Source: a virus | DNA length: 64,000 nt | Reading direction: 5' to 3' (one strand) | Virus record (IMG/VR): IMGVR_UViG_3300020194_001331 | Location: 43,497 to 107,496 of that record | Shown: in pieces, positions 25,834 to 34,716 of the stretch | Position numbering within the stretch: the first letter of the stretch is position 1 | How the letters are laid out: each line of letters opens with the position of its first letter | The notes under the pieces: generated by a model | Databases searched by the model: none | What the model saw: the letters and a program-made list of their open reading frames with translations, nothing else | Told to the model about the DNA's origin: nothing | Translations under genes and position numbers: made by a program

Positions 25834-25934
25834 TATTTTTCCCTCATATGTTTTGTAAGATTAGGGTATAAATTTAATAGTTGATTATATACCCAACTAT
25901 CAATCTTACTCAATATATCAATTATTTTTTTCAT
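25833..25934 (-). CDS. Tiny amphipathic protein (33 aa)
   Basis: The frame MKKIIDILSKIDSWVYNQLL... is amphipathic helical. Its TAA overlaps the ATG of the next membrane micro-gene, and it begins two bases after the upstream stop. Function unknown; it is small enough to be a holin-like or membrane-associated peptide, which is speculation. Confidence 0.55.
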   Translation of the reverse strand: MKKIIDILSKIDSWVYNQLLNLYPNLTKHMREK

Positions 25935-25936
25935 AA

Positions 25937-26173
25937 TTAACAACAATAATCAAAGATACCAAATGTTGCATTTGCTACATCTGCTTCTCCTGATATTAAT
26001 CCGTATAATAATCCCGTCATTCCTACATAAAACAATACCAACAATATAGCAATCCAAATGCTAAAAAATACTGCTACTATTTTTTCATTAACAGTTTCGG
26101 CATCATTCCACATATCCACCATCGGCATAGTGTTTAGTTCCCAAAAATTTCTAAAGAATTTTAACATAATCAT
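25937..26173 (-). CDS. Small membrane protein (78 aa)
   Basis: One long or two short membrane helices lie at about residues 30-60, with the C-terminus ending FDYCC. A start two codons later is equally likely. It belongs to the chain of small membrane genes upstream of the CsgG-like gene. The paired terminal cysteines are unusual. Confidence 0.6.
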   Translation of the reverse strand: MIMLKFFRNFWELNTMPMVDMWNDAETVNEKIVAVFFSIWIAILLVLFYVGMTGLLYGLISGEADVANATFGIFDYCC

Positions 26174-26202
26174 TTAATTTAATATTAACAATATATAACT
26201 TA

Positions 26203-26505
26203 TTACCAATCTATTTCTTCTTCTTTTTCCTTCTTTTCTTTAACAGGAACTTCTTTAATAATTGTTTTAGTTTCTGTTTTTTGTTCAGGAATATTGATAA
26301 TGATTTCAGGTCCACTTACATTGACCTCTTGCTTTTGTTCAACTTGAACTTGTTCTGTTTTGGTTTCTTCTTCATCTCCAATACCAATGAATGTTTTTAC
26401 TTCATCCATAAACATTGTACCCAAACCAGTTAGGATAACCCCTGCACCAGTTATGATTTGATTTTTCAATTGTCCGAAGAACCCTACTTCTTTTTCTTCA
26501 CTCAT
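26203..26505 (-). CDS. Small membrane-associated protein with charged tail (100 aa)
   Basis: An N-terminal hydrophobic stretch (about 12-33) is followed by a Glu/Lys/Val-rich tail with coiled-coil character (about 45-100). It resembles a membrane-tethered adaptor. It lies between the second lipoprotein gene and the small membrane genes. Family not recognised. Confidence 0.6.
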   Translation of the reverse strand: MSEEKEVGFFGQLKNQIITGAGVILTGLGTMFMDEVKTFIGIGDEEETKTEQVQVEQKQEVNVSGPEIIINIPEQKTETKTIIKEVPVKEKKEKEEEIDW

Positions 26506-26515
26506 AATTTTATAT

Positions 26516-26893
26516 TTAGTTGTTTACTACGATTGAAGTTATACCTATGATATCGTGATTATCATCGGTCAACTCTAAAGTATAACCATCGTTTGATAAA
26601 GAAGAAACATATACTTTAAGAATATTATCTCCTTCGTTTGCTTGTAACTTTTCTTGAGATATAAGTTCTTTTCCTATATCTCTAATTTTAACTCTATAAG
26701 TTCCCGTATAAGGAAGTTTGATATTCATCTTAACTTCATCGGTTACGATTGTTGATTCTACTTTAATACCTTGTAAATCACCAATAACCAATGATTCAGG
26801 AACCTCTACTGTATTATCAATAGGAGAAAGGATTTCATCCTTAACACATCCCATTAATAAAACCAAAGATAATAATACTAATACTTTTTTCAT
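26516..26893 (-). CDS. Small lipoprotein, partner of the second cohesin-like protein
   Basis: The 125-residue protein has a lipoprotein signal with lipobox LMGC (Cys16) and a beta-rich mature domain (YTGTYRVKIRDIGK). It sits two bases after the cohesin-like gene and mirrors 20486-20827 in size, topology and position. The two likely descend from a duplicated module. Confidence 0.75.
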   Translation of the reverse strand: MKKVLVLLSLVLLMGCVKDEILSPIDNTVEVPESLVIGDLQGIKVESTIVTDEVKMNIKLPYTGTYRVKIRDIGKELISQEKLQANEGDNILKVYVSSLSNDGYTLELTDDNHDIIGITSIVVNN

Positions 26894-26895
26894 AT

Positions 26896-28572
26896 TTACT
26901 CCATTATAAATTTAATTTGTGTACCATCTGCTTTAACACCTTCATTAACTTTGAAAGTAATTAAACCTGATGTGTTTTGTAACTGTACGGTTGGTGTAAA
27001 GATTAACTTATAAGGAGTACCTGTCTTAACAGTTGCCTCAAAGTTTTGGTCAAAAGAACCTATATTTATTTTTCCATTTTCTTCAATGTGATTTGAGAAG
27101 TTGGTCATTGTATTACCAGTATCAAATATTACATCATCTAATACTAATCTCGTTCTATCGTAAACAATGTTAAACTGAGCACCAATCATTTCCTCAACCT
27201 CCGAACCTATTGTGAAGATTACTTGACCATCTTTTAATTCAGATGTTAAATCTAAATTAGCAGTTTCAGGATTAAGTTTTGCACCCCTTGCCATCATACT
27301 TCTTTGAGTAGTAGTTGATTGTGCTGAGGTTGGTATATCCGCATTAGTTGATGTTGGTTCAAATCCATGTGAGAAGTTTACATCACCAGAAATTGCATGA
27401 GCAAATTGGAACGATTTATCACTATCAGTTGGTTTGAATGTTGGTGAAACGGTTGCTATACCATTTACTTCATCACCAAAAGTAGATTTGATACCACTTA
27501 CATTATACACTTCACCTGTTTTTGAAATGAATGTTGTATTGGTAGATGTTACACCTTGTAGATAAGCAAGTATCTCATACGAATCATCAAAGTTTATATC
27601 ACCACCATTTGGAATAGAAGTACCTACAACATTCGCTAAAATACTTTGAATGTAATAATCAAATGTAGTTGAAATACCATTTGGAGAATCGCCTGCTCCT
27701 ATTGCTTCTGCAAACACCAATGATAAATCAGATACAGTTACTACATTATCTAAATACTCTTTAGATGAATCAATTGAAACATATAAATCATACTCAACAT
27801 CATTTTCCAAACCAGTTACAGTTGCATCACCAGCAGCATCAAAGTTACCACTTGCTATTGGATTAGTATTTTCACCTTTGTTATAAATTGTATAAGAGAA
27901 ATCACCACCATCACCAATATTATTTGTGATTACATTCGATGATACTGAAATAGAAACATTACCAGCATCACCACCTTGAATACCTGTTAACCCTATATTA
28001 GATTGACCAGTTACATCAATCTGAGTACCATCTGCTTCTTTATAGTTTGCCCAATTCACATTGATTAAATTAGTATAATCAGTATAGTTTGAATTTGCCT
28101 TATCTTTAATCTTATAAGATACCTTCATAATCTCATCACCATTTTCCAATGAAGTTACATCTTGATAAGTTACCCTTTGTACTGACCAATCAGCATTTGT
28201 TCCATAGGTAGCATCTCCACTTAACCAACTTAGATATTGCCCATCAAAATCAGTTTGGTCTTTTTCAGAATCAATAGTAAACTTATATCCATTCCAAGTG
28301 TTTACTGCTTTTTGTGAAGAGTTAGATGTTGGTTGCCAATCATTTTCAATAACATCCAATAACTTATTGTTATGTTGTATATCAAACTGATAAAGTGTCG
28401 CATCTGGCATATCATTACCATTAACATCAGTTCCTTTAAAGTATTGATATTTTACAATTAAAGTATCCCCTACTTGGGTTACTGTATTTACTCTCGAATA
28501 ATCCATACGAGATTGTCCAAAGACACTTAGTGTACACAATACACTAACTAATAATGTTAAAATTTTTTTCAT
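26896..28572 (-). CDS. Secreted dockerin-cohesin-like protein
   Basis: The 558-residue protein has a signal peptide (1-19) and beta-rich N-terminal domains. One stretch near 205-285 looks like a fibronectin/Ig-type repeat (DVEYDLYVSIDSS). A dockerin-like segment near 320-345 has GGDINFDDSYEILAYL. A C-terminal cohesin-like domain (about 430-558) has IGAQFNIVYDRTRLVLDDV. The C-terminal half is a paralogue of the 20824-22854 protein (both have GDVN-SH, MM-R, then the cohesin strands). It overlaps the next gene by four bases. Confidence 0.75.
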   Translation of the reverse strand: MKKILTLLVSVLCTLSVFGQSRMDYSRVNTVTQVGDTLIVKYQYFKGTDVNGNDMPDATLYQFDIQHNNKLLDVIENDWQPTSNSSQKAVNTWNGYKFTIDSEKDQTDFDGQYLSWLSGDATYGTNADWSVQRVTYQDVTSLENGDEIMKVSYKIKDKANSNYTDYTNLINVNWANYKEADGTQIDVTGQSNIGLTGIQGGDAGNVSISVSSNVITNNIGDGGDFSYTIYNKGENTNPIASGNFDAAGDATVTGLENDVEYDLYVSIDSSKEYLDNVVTVSDLSLVFAEAIGAGDSPNGISTTFDYYIQSILANVVGTSIPNGGDINFDDSYEILAYLQGVTSTNTTFISKTGEVYNVSGIKSTFGDEVNGIATVSPTFKPTDSDKSFQFAHAISGDVNFSHGFEPTSTNADIPTSAQSTTTQRSMMARGAKLNPETANLDLTSELKDGQVIFTIGSEVEEMIGAQFNIVYDRTRLVLDDVIFDTGNTMTNFSNHIEENGKINIGSFDQNFEATVKTGTPYKLIFTPTVQLQNTSGLITFKVNEGVKADGTQIKFIME

Positions 28573-29048
28573 AATAAATCTTTAATTATTTCTACTAAAA
28601 CCTTTTTTACAGCACTTGATGCCGTTTGTTGATTAAACGAACCATCTGATGCTACCACCAAAGTGGAGTTAGATATTTCTTTACTCACTCCTTTTTTAGT
28701 AACTCGTTTCTTTACTTTCTTACCAACTTGTAATTCTCCTATTGCAATGATTTGAGTTGCTGATACCTTATTATGATATACACCAATACTCTTACCAATA
28801 TTCTTTACATCAAAGAATACAAGTCTTATATTAATTTGTGTTTCTGCGTATGGGGATAAATCGTAATCCAAATCCATAAGAAGTTCTTCGGTAATATTAC
28901 GAACTCCCATAGCAAGATTTGCATTACCAGCGAAAGGTCCTAATCGGATTTCGTTTGTAACATCTCCTACCTTTATTTCTTGTGCGGATATACTTGATAC
29001 ACCCAATATTAAGAATAAAACAATTCCTAAAAATCTTAACGCATACAT
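28569..29048 (-). CDS. Secreted protein, possible CsgG/assembly-factor relative
   Basis: The 159-residue protein has a signal peptide (1-22) and a mature domain with GVRNITEELLMDLDYDLS, FFDVKNIGKS and a C-terminal helix that echo the second half of CsgG-like folds, but the match is weak. It is the first gene of the second envelope module and overlaps the cohesin-like gene by four bases. It may assist export or assembly of that protein. Confidence 0.6.
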   Translation of the reverse strand: MYALRFLGIVLFLILGVSSISAQEIKVGDVTNEIRLGPFAGNANLAMGVRNITEELLMDLDYDLSPYAETQINIRLVFFDVKNIGKSIGVYHNKVSATQIIAIGELQVGKKVKKRVTKKGVSKEISNSTLVVASDGSFNQQTASSAVKKVLVEIIKDLL

Positions 29049-29214
29049 AAAATGCCTACTTTATAGTTAAAGTAACCAATTGTATAACTTAATAATAAAA
29101 CGATTTATAAAACACCAGAGGAGAACCCTCCGATAAACTTAATTGAGATAACGATTATACTCGTTGAGTATTAGATACTATACAATGAGTATTTGTTATA
29201 AATATAAGTAAGTA

Positions 29215-30594
29215 TTAAATACCAATAGATTTTAGTCTTAGAATTTCATCCTTAATCTTTTGGTTAAATGGAGTCCAATTAAAATTGGTCAACATCCACT
29301 CTCTATAATGAGCAGGAATCTCTCTAACCTCTCTACCAGCATATTTACCAAACGGCATCTTAACTGATGGTGATGCAGCGGCTTTTTCATATGGTGATGG
29401 TTCACCTTCTATATGCAAACCAATCTCTTTTATAGGGATACCTGTTAGTAGTTTCTTTCCTTCACCATACATACTCCACCTTCCCTTATCTTCTTTGAAG
29501 TAGATATCTTCAACCTTTCCAAACTTTGGAACTGCTCCTACGAAATCTACAACCAATCCTTCTGATTTGTTTGGATGGATACGAGTAACTCTACCAACAA
29601 ATTGATACCACCAACTCAAAGAAGCAGTAGGTCTACCAGTTATGATACAATCTAATTCTGGATAATCAAATCCAACTGATAAGATATTAACTTGAGCGAT
29701 GCATCTTAACCTACCAGCTTTGAAATCTTCAATAATCTCTTTTCTTTCCGAAGTTGGCATATCAGAGTAAACTGCTTTACAACTTGGAATCATTGTAGTT
29801 AATTCTTTAGCCTCATCGATTGAAGGAACTGCTATTAAGATTGATTTTCTATTGTATAGTTCTTCAACCTTCTTTACAATCTTAGAAGATATCTTTTGAT
29901 TCTTATATGCTCTTTTTATAGATGAATTAGAATACTCAGCACCAGTTGTATTGTAAACCAAATCACCAGTATTGAAATCATAGGATTGATATTCTAATCT
30001 ACTCCAAAACTTTGATTCAACCATTTGTTGAATTTGGGCAACATGAATAATCTTTTTAAAGAAGTTACCTTTCTTAGAACGATTAGTTAACATAACCAAC
30101 TTAGAGAAAGGTTTACCATCTTCACCCATATTGGTTTGAAGTTTGAGAGGGGTAGCAGTTAGACCTAAAGTATGGATGATACCAGCTCCCTTTAAGAATC
30201 TTCTTAACATTCCATTTGGTTCTCTGGGAAACCTATCGCACTCATCGATGATTACTTTAGATATTCCATACTCTTTGAATTTATATGCTATATTAACAAT
30301 AGAACCAATAGTAGCATATGTTACATCACCAATCTCTTTTTCACCCATTGAAGCGGAATAGATAGTTGCTTCACCACCTAAGTTAGTAAACTTCTCATAG
30401 TTTTGTTCTAATAATTCTTTTGATGGTTGAATAACAAGTACCTTCTCTCCCACACCTTTTGCTATATGAGCAATAACAATTGATTTACCGAAAGCAGTAG
30501 GTGCTACGATAATTGATGGAACGGGTTTATTTTCAGAAAAATATTCAATACCCTTTCTAACAGGTTCTATTTGATTATTTCGTAATGTTAACAT
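29215..30594 (-). CDS. SF2 helicase, T4 UvsW-like
   Basis: The 459-residue protein has Walker A APTAFGKS (31-38), the DECD box (117-120), LTATP (about 145-149) and a motif VI QFVGRVTR. This is the core of the superfamily 2 helicases to which phage UvsW belongs, which remodels recombination and replication forks. The C-terminal 70 residues add a small domain (MPFGKYAGREVREIPAHY) also seen in other nucleic-acid proteins. It has its own promoter at 30637-30668 and is divergent from the TonB receptor gene. Confidence 0.88.
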   Translation of the reverse strand: MLTLRNNQIEPVRKGIEYFSENKPVPSIIVAPTAFGKSIVIAHIAKGVGEKVLVIQPSKELLEQNYEKFTNLGGEATIYSASMGEKEIGDVTYATIGSIVNIAYKFKEYGISKVIIDECDRFPREPNGMLRRFLKGAGIIHTLGLTATPLKLQTNMGEDGKPFSKLVMLTNRSKKGNFFKKIIHVAQIQQMVESKFWSRLEYQSYDFNTGDLVYNTTGAEYSNSSIKRAYKNQKISSKIVKKVEELYNRKSILIAVPSIDEAKELTTMIPSCKAVYSDMPTSERKEIIEDFKAGRLRCIAQVNILSVGFDYPELDCIITGRPTASLSWWYQFVGRVTRIHPNKSEGLVVDFVGAVPKFGKVEDIYFKEDKGRWSMYGEGKKLLTGIPIKEIGLHIEGEPSPYEKAAASPSVKMPFGKYAGREVREIPAHYREWMLTNFNWTPFNQKIKDEILRLKSIGI

Positions 30595-30636
30595 TCGTAA
30601 TACTTATATATGTATATACATAAATATACAATTTTA

Positions 30637-30668
30637 CTAATATACGAAAAAAAATTGACATATACAAA
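30637..30668 (-). promoter_or_regulatory. Promoter for the SF2 helicase
   Basis: TTTG-N20-TATATTAG, divergent from the TonB receptor promoter. Confidence 0.75.
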
Positions 30669-30708
30669 TATTTTTTATTAACATTTTTTTAATATTTTCC
30701 AAATATTA

Positions 30709-30740
30709 TTTGGATATTAAGAAATTTATTCGTATCTTAG
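30709..30740 (+). promoter_or_regulatory. Promoter for the TonB receptor
   Basis: TTTG-N20-TATCTTAG on the plus strand, same spacing and TTCG extension as the phage minus-strand promoters. Confidence 0.75.
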
Positions 30741-30799
30741 TATCAAAATATGTACAAGTGAAATTTTGTTTTTCAAAGTTCATTATACATATTCAAAGA

Positions 30800-30816
30800 A
30801 ACCCCTTTATGGGGTT
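30800..30816 (+). promoter_or_regulatory. Hairpin in the 5' leader of the TonB receptor gene
   Basis: AACCCC-TTTAT-GGGGTT forms a six-base-pair stem in the roughly 90-base leader between the promoter and ATG 30844. It has no T run, so it is more likely an mRNA stabiliser or protein site than a terminator. Confidence 0.5.
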
Positions 30817-30843
30817 AAGTTATATTAATTAGTTATATTATTT

Positions 30844-33564
30844 ATGAACAAAAATCAAGCAATTATGAAGCAATTTTTGATTGGGTTATTGATGGTTTTC
30901 ACCTCAATGACCGGTTTCGCACAAATCACTGGAACAGTGGTAGATGCAGAAACGAATGAACCCCTACCAGGCGCAACGGTAGTAATCAAAGGGACCCAAA
31001 ATGGTACAACAACCGATTTTGATGGTCTCTTTTCTATTTCTGGGGCATCCGCTGGTAACACTTTAGTAATTTCTTTTATTGGTTTCCAAACAACTGAGGT
31101 TGTTGCTGTGAACGATATGATTGTAAATTTACCAACTGCATTAAATCAGTTAGCTGAAGTGGTGGTTACATCAGGGGTAATTGATGTAGCAAAAGTAAGA
31201 GAAACTCCAGTAGCGGTATCATCGATATCACCAGCTGAGATTTCTCTAAAGGTTGGTAACCAAGAATTCCCTGAAATTATGAATAAAACTCCAGGGGTTT
31301 ATGCTACTAAACAAGGTGGTGGTTATGGTGATTCAAGAATCTCTCTTAGAGGATTTGACCAAAGAAATACATCTTTCCTTATTAACGGACAACCCGTTAA
31401 CGATATGGAGAACGGATGGGTATATTGGAGTAACTGGCAAGGTTTAACCGATGTAGCATCAGGTATCCAAATCCAAAGAGGTTTAGGTGCATCTAAGTTG
31501 GCAGTTCCTTCAGTTGGGGGAACTGTTTCCATTTTTACTAAAGCCGCACAGAAAACTGAAGGTGGTAAAGTAATTCAAATGGTTGGTAACGATGGATACA
31601 CCAAAACAGGAGTTTCTTACAACACAGGTAAGAATGATAAAGGATGGGCATCATCTTTCTTATTATCTAAGTGGGCTGGTAACGGATATGTTTACAACAC
31701 TTCAGGTGAAGGATGGACTTACTTCGCTGCAGTTGGTTACGCACCGGAAGGTTCAGACCATGAATTGAACTTTTCATTCTTAGGTGCAGGTCAATGGCAC
31801 CATCAAAGAGATGTTTGGGTATCTATTAGAGATTACCAAAACTTTGGTGAAGAAGGAATTGACCAGAGATGGAATTCTAATGGTGGTACACTAAATGGAG
31901 AAGAGTATTCTTTAAGAAGAAACTTCTACAACAAACCATTAGCAACTTTCAACTGGGATTGGAACATTTCAGATAACCTTAAATTAGCAACATCATTATA
32001 TGGTTCTGCTGGTAGAGGTGGTGGTACAGGTCCTCGTGGTAACAACTATCGTGCAGCTGCAACTGATATCTTACCTTTCAGAAAAGACCTTACAGAACAC
32101 TACTTAGAAAATGGTAGAGGTTCAAGAGATGCAAATGGATTCATCGATTTCGATGCAATCGTTGCAGCTAACCAATCAACTACTGAAGGATATACAGGTG
32201 ATATCTCAGCATTCCAAGGACAACTTATTGGTTCGAATGGATTCAGAGATTCTAATGTAAATAGAACAGTATTAGTAAGAAGAGCATCTATGAACTCACA
32301 CAATTGGGTTGGTGGTATCTCAAACTTAGAAGGACAATTTGGTAAATTCAAAACTTCTATTGGTGTTGATTTAAGAAGCTATACTGGTTATCATTATAGA
32401 GTTCTTAATGATTTAATGGGATTAGATGGTTATTACTCAACGGGTAACAAAAACTCTAACGGTCAAATCATCAATACTTTAGTTGAAGCAAATCCTTTTC
32501 AGAATACAGGTCTAAACGGTCCGAAGATTGATTACTACAATGTTGGTAAAGTTGGATGGCAAGGTCTTAATGGTTTAGTAGAATATCAGGGAGATAAATT
32601 AACTGCAGTAGTACAAGCAGGTTTATCTAACCAAGCATTCCAAAGAATCGATTATTTTGACCAACCAGGTAACCCAGAATCAGATGTTCAAAACCAAGGT
32701 GGTGGATATGTAAAGGGTGGTGCTAACTACAATATCGATGAGAAATCAAATGTGTTCTTTAACGCAGGTGTAATTTCAAGACAACCTCAGTTTGATGCAG
32801 TATTCCCTAACTTTGCTAATGAAATTAATCCAGATTTACAAAACGAAGAAATTCGTTCATTTGAATTGGGTTATGGTTTTATTGGTTCAGATGTATCGTT
32901 TAACATTAACGCTTACACAACAACTTGGGGTAATAGATTTGTTAGTAGAAGTTTATCTAACCAACAAGGTGTAGATGGATTTGCACAATTCAGAGATATC
33001 GATGTAGTACATAATGGTATCGAATTTGAAGGTAAGTATCAATTATCAAACGCAACGAGATTCAGAGGTATGTTATCAATCGGTGATTGGAGATATACTA
33101 AAGATTTCGAAGCAGAATTATTTGATGATAACCAACAATCAATCGGAACAGGTACTCTTTACCTTAAAGATGCTAAAGTTGGTGATGCTGCACAATTCGT
33201 AGCTGTTTTAGGAGTAGACCAGAAGTTAGGTAAAAGATTTAATGTTGATGTAGATTATAGATTTGTAGATGGATTATACGCTGACTACTCTATTACTGAT
33301 TCGGAGTTTACACAACCTGATAACTTAGGTGCGATGAAATTACCATCGTATGGTTTAGTTGATTTAGGATTGACTGGTAAGTTTGGTAAATTTACTGCGA
33401 GAGCTAATATCAACAACTTATTCGATGCTGTTTATATTGCAGAATCTAACTCTAACATTCATGCAGATGCTAGTTCAACTACATGGAATGGTGTTGATGT
33501 TAGAAACTCAGTATGGTTCGGATTTGGTAGAACTTGGAACGCAAGTTTAACTTATAGATTCTAA
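30844..33564 (+). CDS. TonB-dependent outer-membrane receptor
   Basis: The 906-residue protein has a signal peptide (ends near 26), a carboxypeptidase-regulatory-like domain (about 28-105, ITGTVVDAETNEPLPGATV) and a TonB plug (about 115-235, with ISLRGFDQRNTSFLINGQPV). A long beta barrel follows and ends in LTYRF, with a terminal Phe. This is the usual Bacteroidetes layout and appears complete. It is the only plus-strand gene and has its own phage-type promoter at 30709-30740 and a terminator after it. Its cargo is unknown. It could feed the infected cell, alter phage adsorption or replace a host receptor. Confidence 0.95.
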   Translation: MNKNQAIMKQFLIGLLMVFTSMTGFAQITGTVVDAETNEPLPGATVVIKGTQNGTTTDFDGLFSISGASAGNTLVISFIGFQTTEVVAVNDMIVNLPTALNQLAEVVVTSGVIDVAKVRETPVAVSSISPAEISLKVGNQEFPEIMNKTPGVYATKQGGGYGDSRISLRGFDQRNTSFLINGQPVNDMENGWVYWSNWQGLTDVASGIQIQRGLGASKLAVPSVGGTVSIFTKAAQKTEGGKVIQMVGNDGYTKTGVSYNTGKNDKGWASSFLLSKWAGNGYVYNTSGEGWTYFAAVGYAPEGSDHELNFSFLGAGQWHHQRDVWVSIRDYQNFGEEGIDQRWNSNGGTLNGEEYSLRRNFYNKPLATFNWDWNISDNLKLATSLYGSAGRGGGTGPRGNNYRAAATDILPFRKDLTEHYLENGRGSRDANGFIDFDAIVAANQSTTEGYTGDISAFQGQLIGSNGFRDSNVNRTVLVRRASMNSHNWVGGISNLEGQFGKFKTSIGVDLRSYTGYHYRVLNDLMGLDGYYSTGNKNSNGQIINTLVEANPFQNTGLNGPKIDYYNVGKVGWQGLNGLVEYQGDKLTAVVQAGLSNQAFQRIDYFDQPGNPESDVQNQGGGYVKGGANYNIDEKSNVFFNAGVISRQPQFDAVFPNFANEINPDLQNEEIRSFELGYGFIGSDVSFNINAYTTTWGNRFVSRSLSNQQGVDGFAQFRDIDVVHNGIEFEGKYQLSNATRFRGMLSIGDWRYTKDFEAELFDDNQQSIGTGTLYLKDAKVGDAAQFVAVLGVDQKLGKRFNVDVDYRFVDGLYADYSITDSEFTQPDNLGAMKLPSYGLVDLGLTGKFGKFTARANINNLFDAVYIAESNSNIHADASSTTWNGVDVRNSVWFGFGRTWNASLTYRF

Positions 33565-33585
33565 GAGAAACCTTTATAAAATAAG

Positions 33586-33617
33586 AAAGGGGATGAAATT
33601 AATCATCCCCTTTTTTT
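33586..33617 (+). terminator. Rho-independent terminator after the TonB receptor
   Basis: GGGGATGA and TCATCCCC form an eight-base-pair stem with loop AATTAA, followed by a run of seven T. The preceding A run makes it partly bidirectional, so it may also end minus-strand transcription from 33998. Confidence 0.9.
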
Positions 33618-33635
33618 ATGCTCTTTATTTTTTGG

Positions 33636-33998
33636 TTAAGATAACTGTGATAATTTGTAATGTGTGGAACGAAGTAATACATCTATATCATCATAGATGT
33701 TAGTTAAGAAATTATCTTGTGGAAGTTTCTCTCTTTTTAATTCACAATATCTTGCTATCTTTTCAATATAGTTTGTGATATCTCCTTCATCACTCATATC
33801 TTCTAATGTACCAATCATTTTATACCCAGTTATGATTTCGTACTTACCTTGATATGCTTCTACTAATCCATCAATCAAATCAATGATTCCTTCATAGTAT
33901 TCTTGTAACGCTACATGCTTAGCGTAAGATGTTGTTTGTAAGTGAAAGATGTGAGTTTGGTTTCTACTCTGCATCAAAGTTCCTACATATTCGTTCAT
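33636..33998 (-). CDS. Helical protein, DUF5856-like
   Basis: This 120-residue protein is all helical with the pattern QTHIFHLQTTSYAKHVALQEYYEGIIDLIDGLVE, split between helices as in Dps/ferritin-like phage proteins (DUF5856). His/Glu ligands might bind metal. It ends near the shared terminator. Function unknown. Confidence 0.65.
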   Translation of the reverse strand: MNEYVGTLMQSRNQTHIFHLQTTSYAKHVALQEYYEGIIDLIDGLVEAYQGKYEIITGYKMIGTLEDMSDEGDITNYIEKIARYCELKREKLPQDNFLTNIYDDIDVLLRSTHYKLSQLS

Positions 33999-34007
33999 AA
34001 TAATTCC

Positions 34008-34295
34008 TTATTTTAATTTTTTAGCAATAGAATATAAATCAAATTTAAATCCAAATCCTGCTCCTCTATATCCATAATCCACTTCAACAGGTAAGTTTAA
34101 TTTCTTTTCAATTGCCCTAGCAATAATTACACCAATTGCTTCCTCACCATGTTCTCTATTGATAATCGCAGTTTTCAATTTATCTAATTCTACTGATGTT
34201 TTAGCCATTGCCGTAAGGTGTGTATCACCTCTACCTGGTCCGATTGTGAATTCTATTTGGTATCCTTTACCATGTGATTTAATACCGATTTTCAT
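34008..34295 (-). CDS. Hypothetical protein (95 aa)
   Basis: A small alpha/beta protein (IGIKSHGKGYQIEF, VEVDYGYRGAGFGFKF). TAGGAG-like sequence precedes the ATG, and a TATAAATATA motif lies at 34319-34328, 23 bases upstream. Family not recognised. Confidence 0.65.
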   Translation of the reverse strand: MKIGIKSHGKGYQIEFTIGPGRGDTHLTAMAKTSVELDKLKTAIINREHGEEAIGVIIARAIEKKLNLPVEVDYGYRGAGFGFKFDLYSIAKKLK

Positions 34296-34329
34296 ATCTA
34301 TACTCCTTTAGTTGTGTATATAAATATAA

Positions 34330-34629
34330 TTATTTTTCCTTTAACAATTCTAAATTATCTATATGATTATTTTCAAAGTGAATGATATCACCTAAGTGAA
34401 GTTCCCATCTATCGGTGATTTCTACCTTCTTACATTCCACAACCATATGTGTGGGGTTCTTATGATACGCATATTGAAAGAAAATCCATTTGATATCCTT
34501 TCCCCATAATCTTCTATTCCAATAATCAGTTCGTTCTCTATATTCGATTTTCTTCACACCCTTTGCTATTCTTTCGAAAGGGTCTTTCATTAGAACTAAA
34601 TGTAAACACTCTCTATCTTTCCAAATCAT
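34330..34629 (-). CDS. ASCH/PUA-like domain protein
   Basis: The protein from ATG 34629 has the ASCH pattern: HLVLMKDPFERIAKGVKKIEYRERTDYW, then strands HMVVECKKVEI and ELHLGDIIHF. ASCH proteins bind RNA or modified nucleotides. A longer frame begins with TTG at 34668 but is less likely. It is 21 bases upstream of the next gene. Confidence 0.65.
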   Translation of the reverse strand: MIWKDRECLHLVLMKDPFERIAKGVKKIEYRERTDYWNRRLWGKDIKWIFFQYAYHKNPTHMVVECKKVEITDRWELHLGDIIHFENNHIDNLELLKEK

Positions 34630-34716
34630 AATATATTCCAAAGACGTGGTTTGGGGATTGGAAACCAAATCTTAACGGTCTTTCCAACCAACCACATTTT
34701 AAATTTTATTTTTAAT

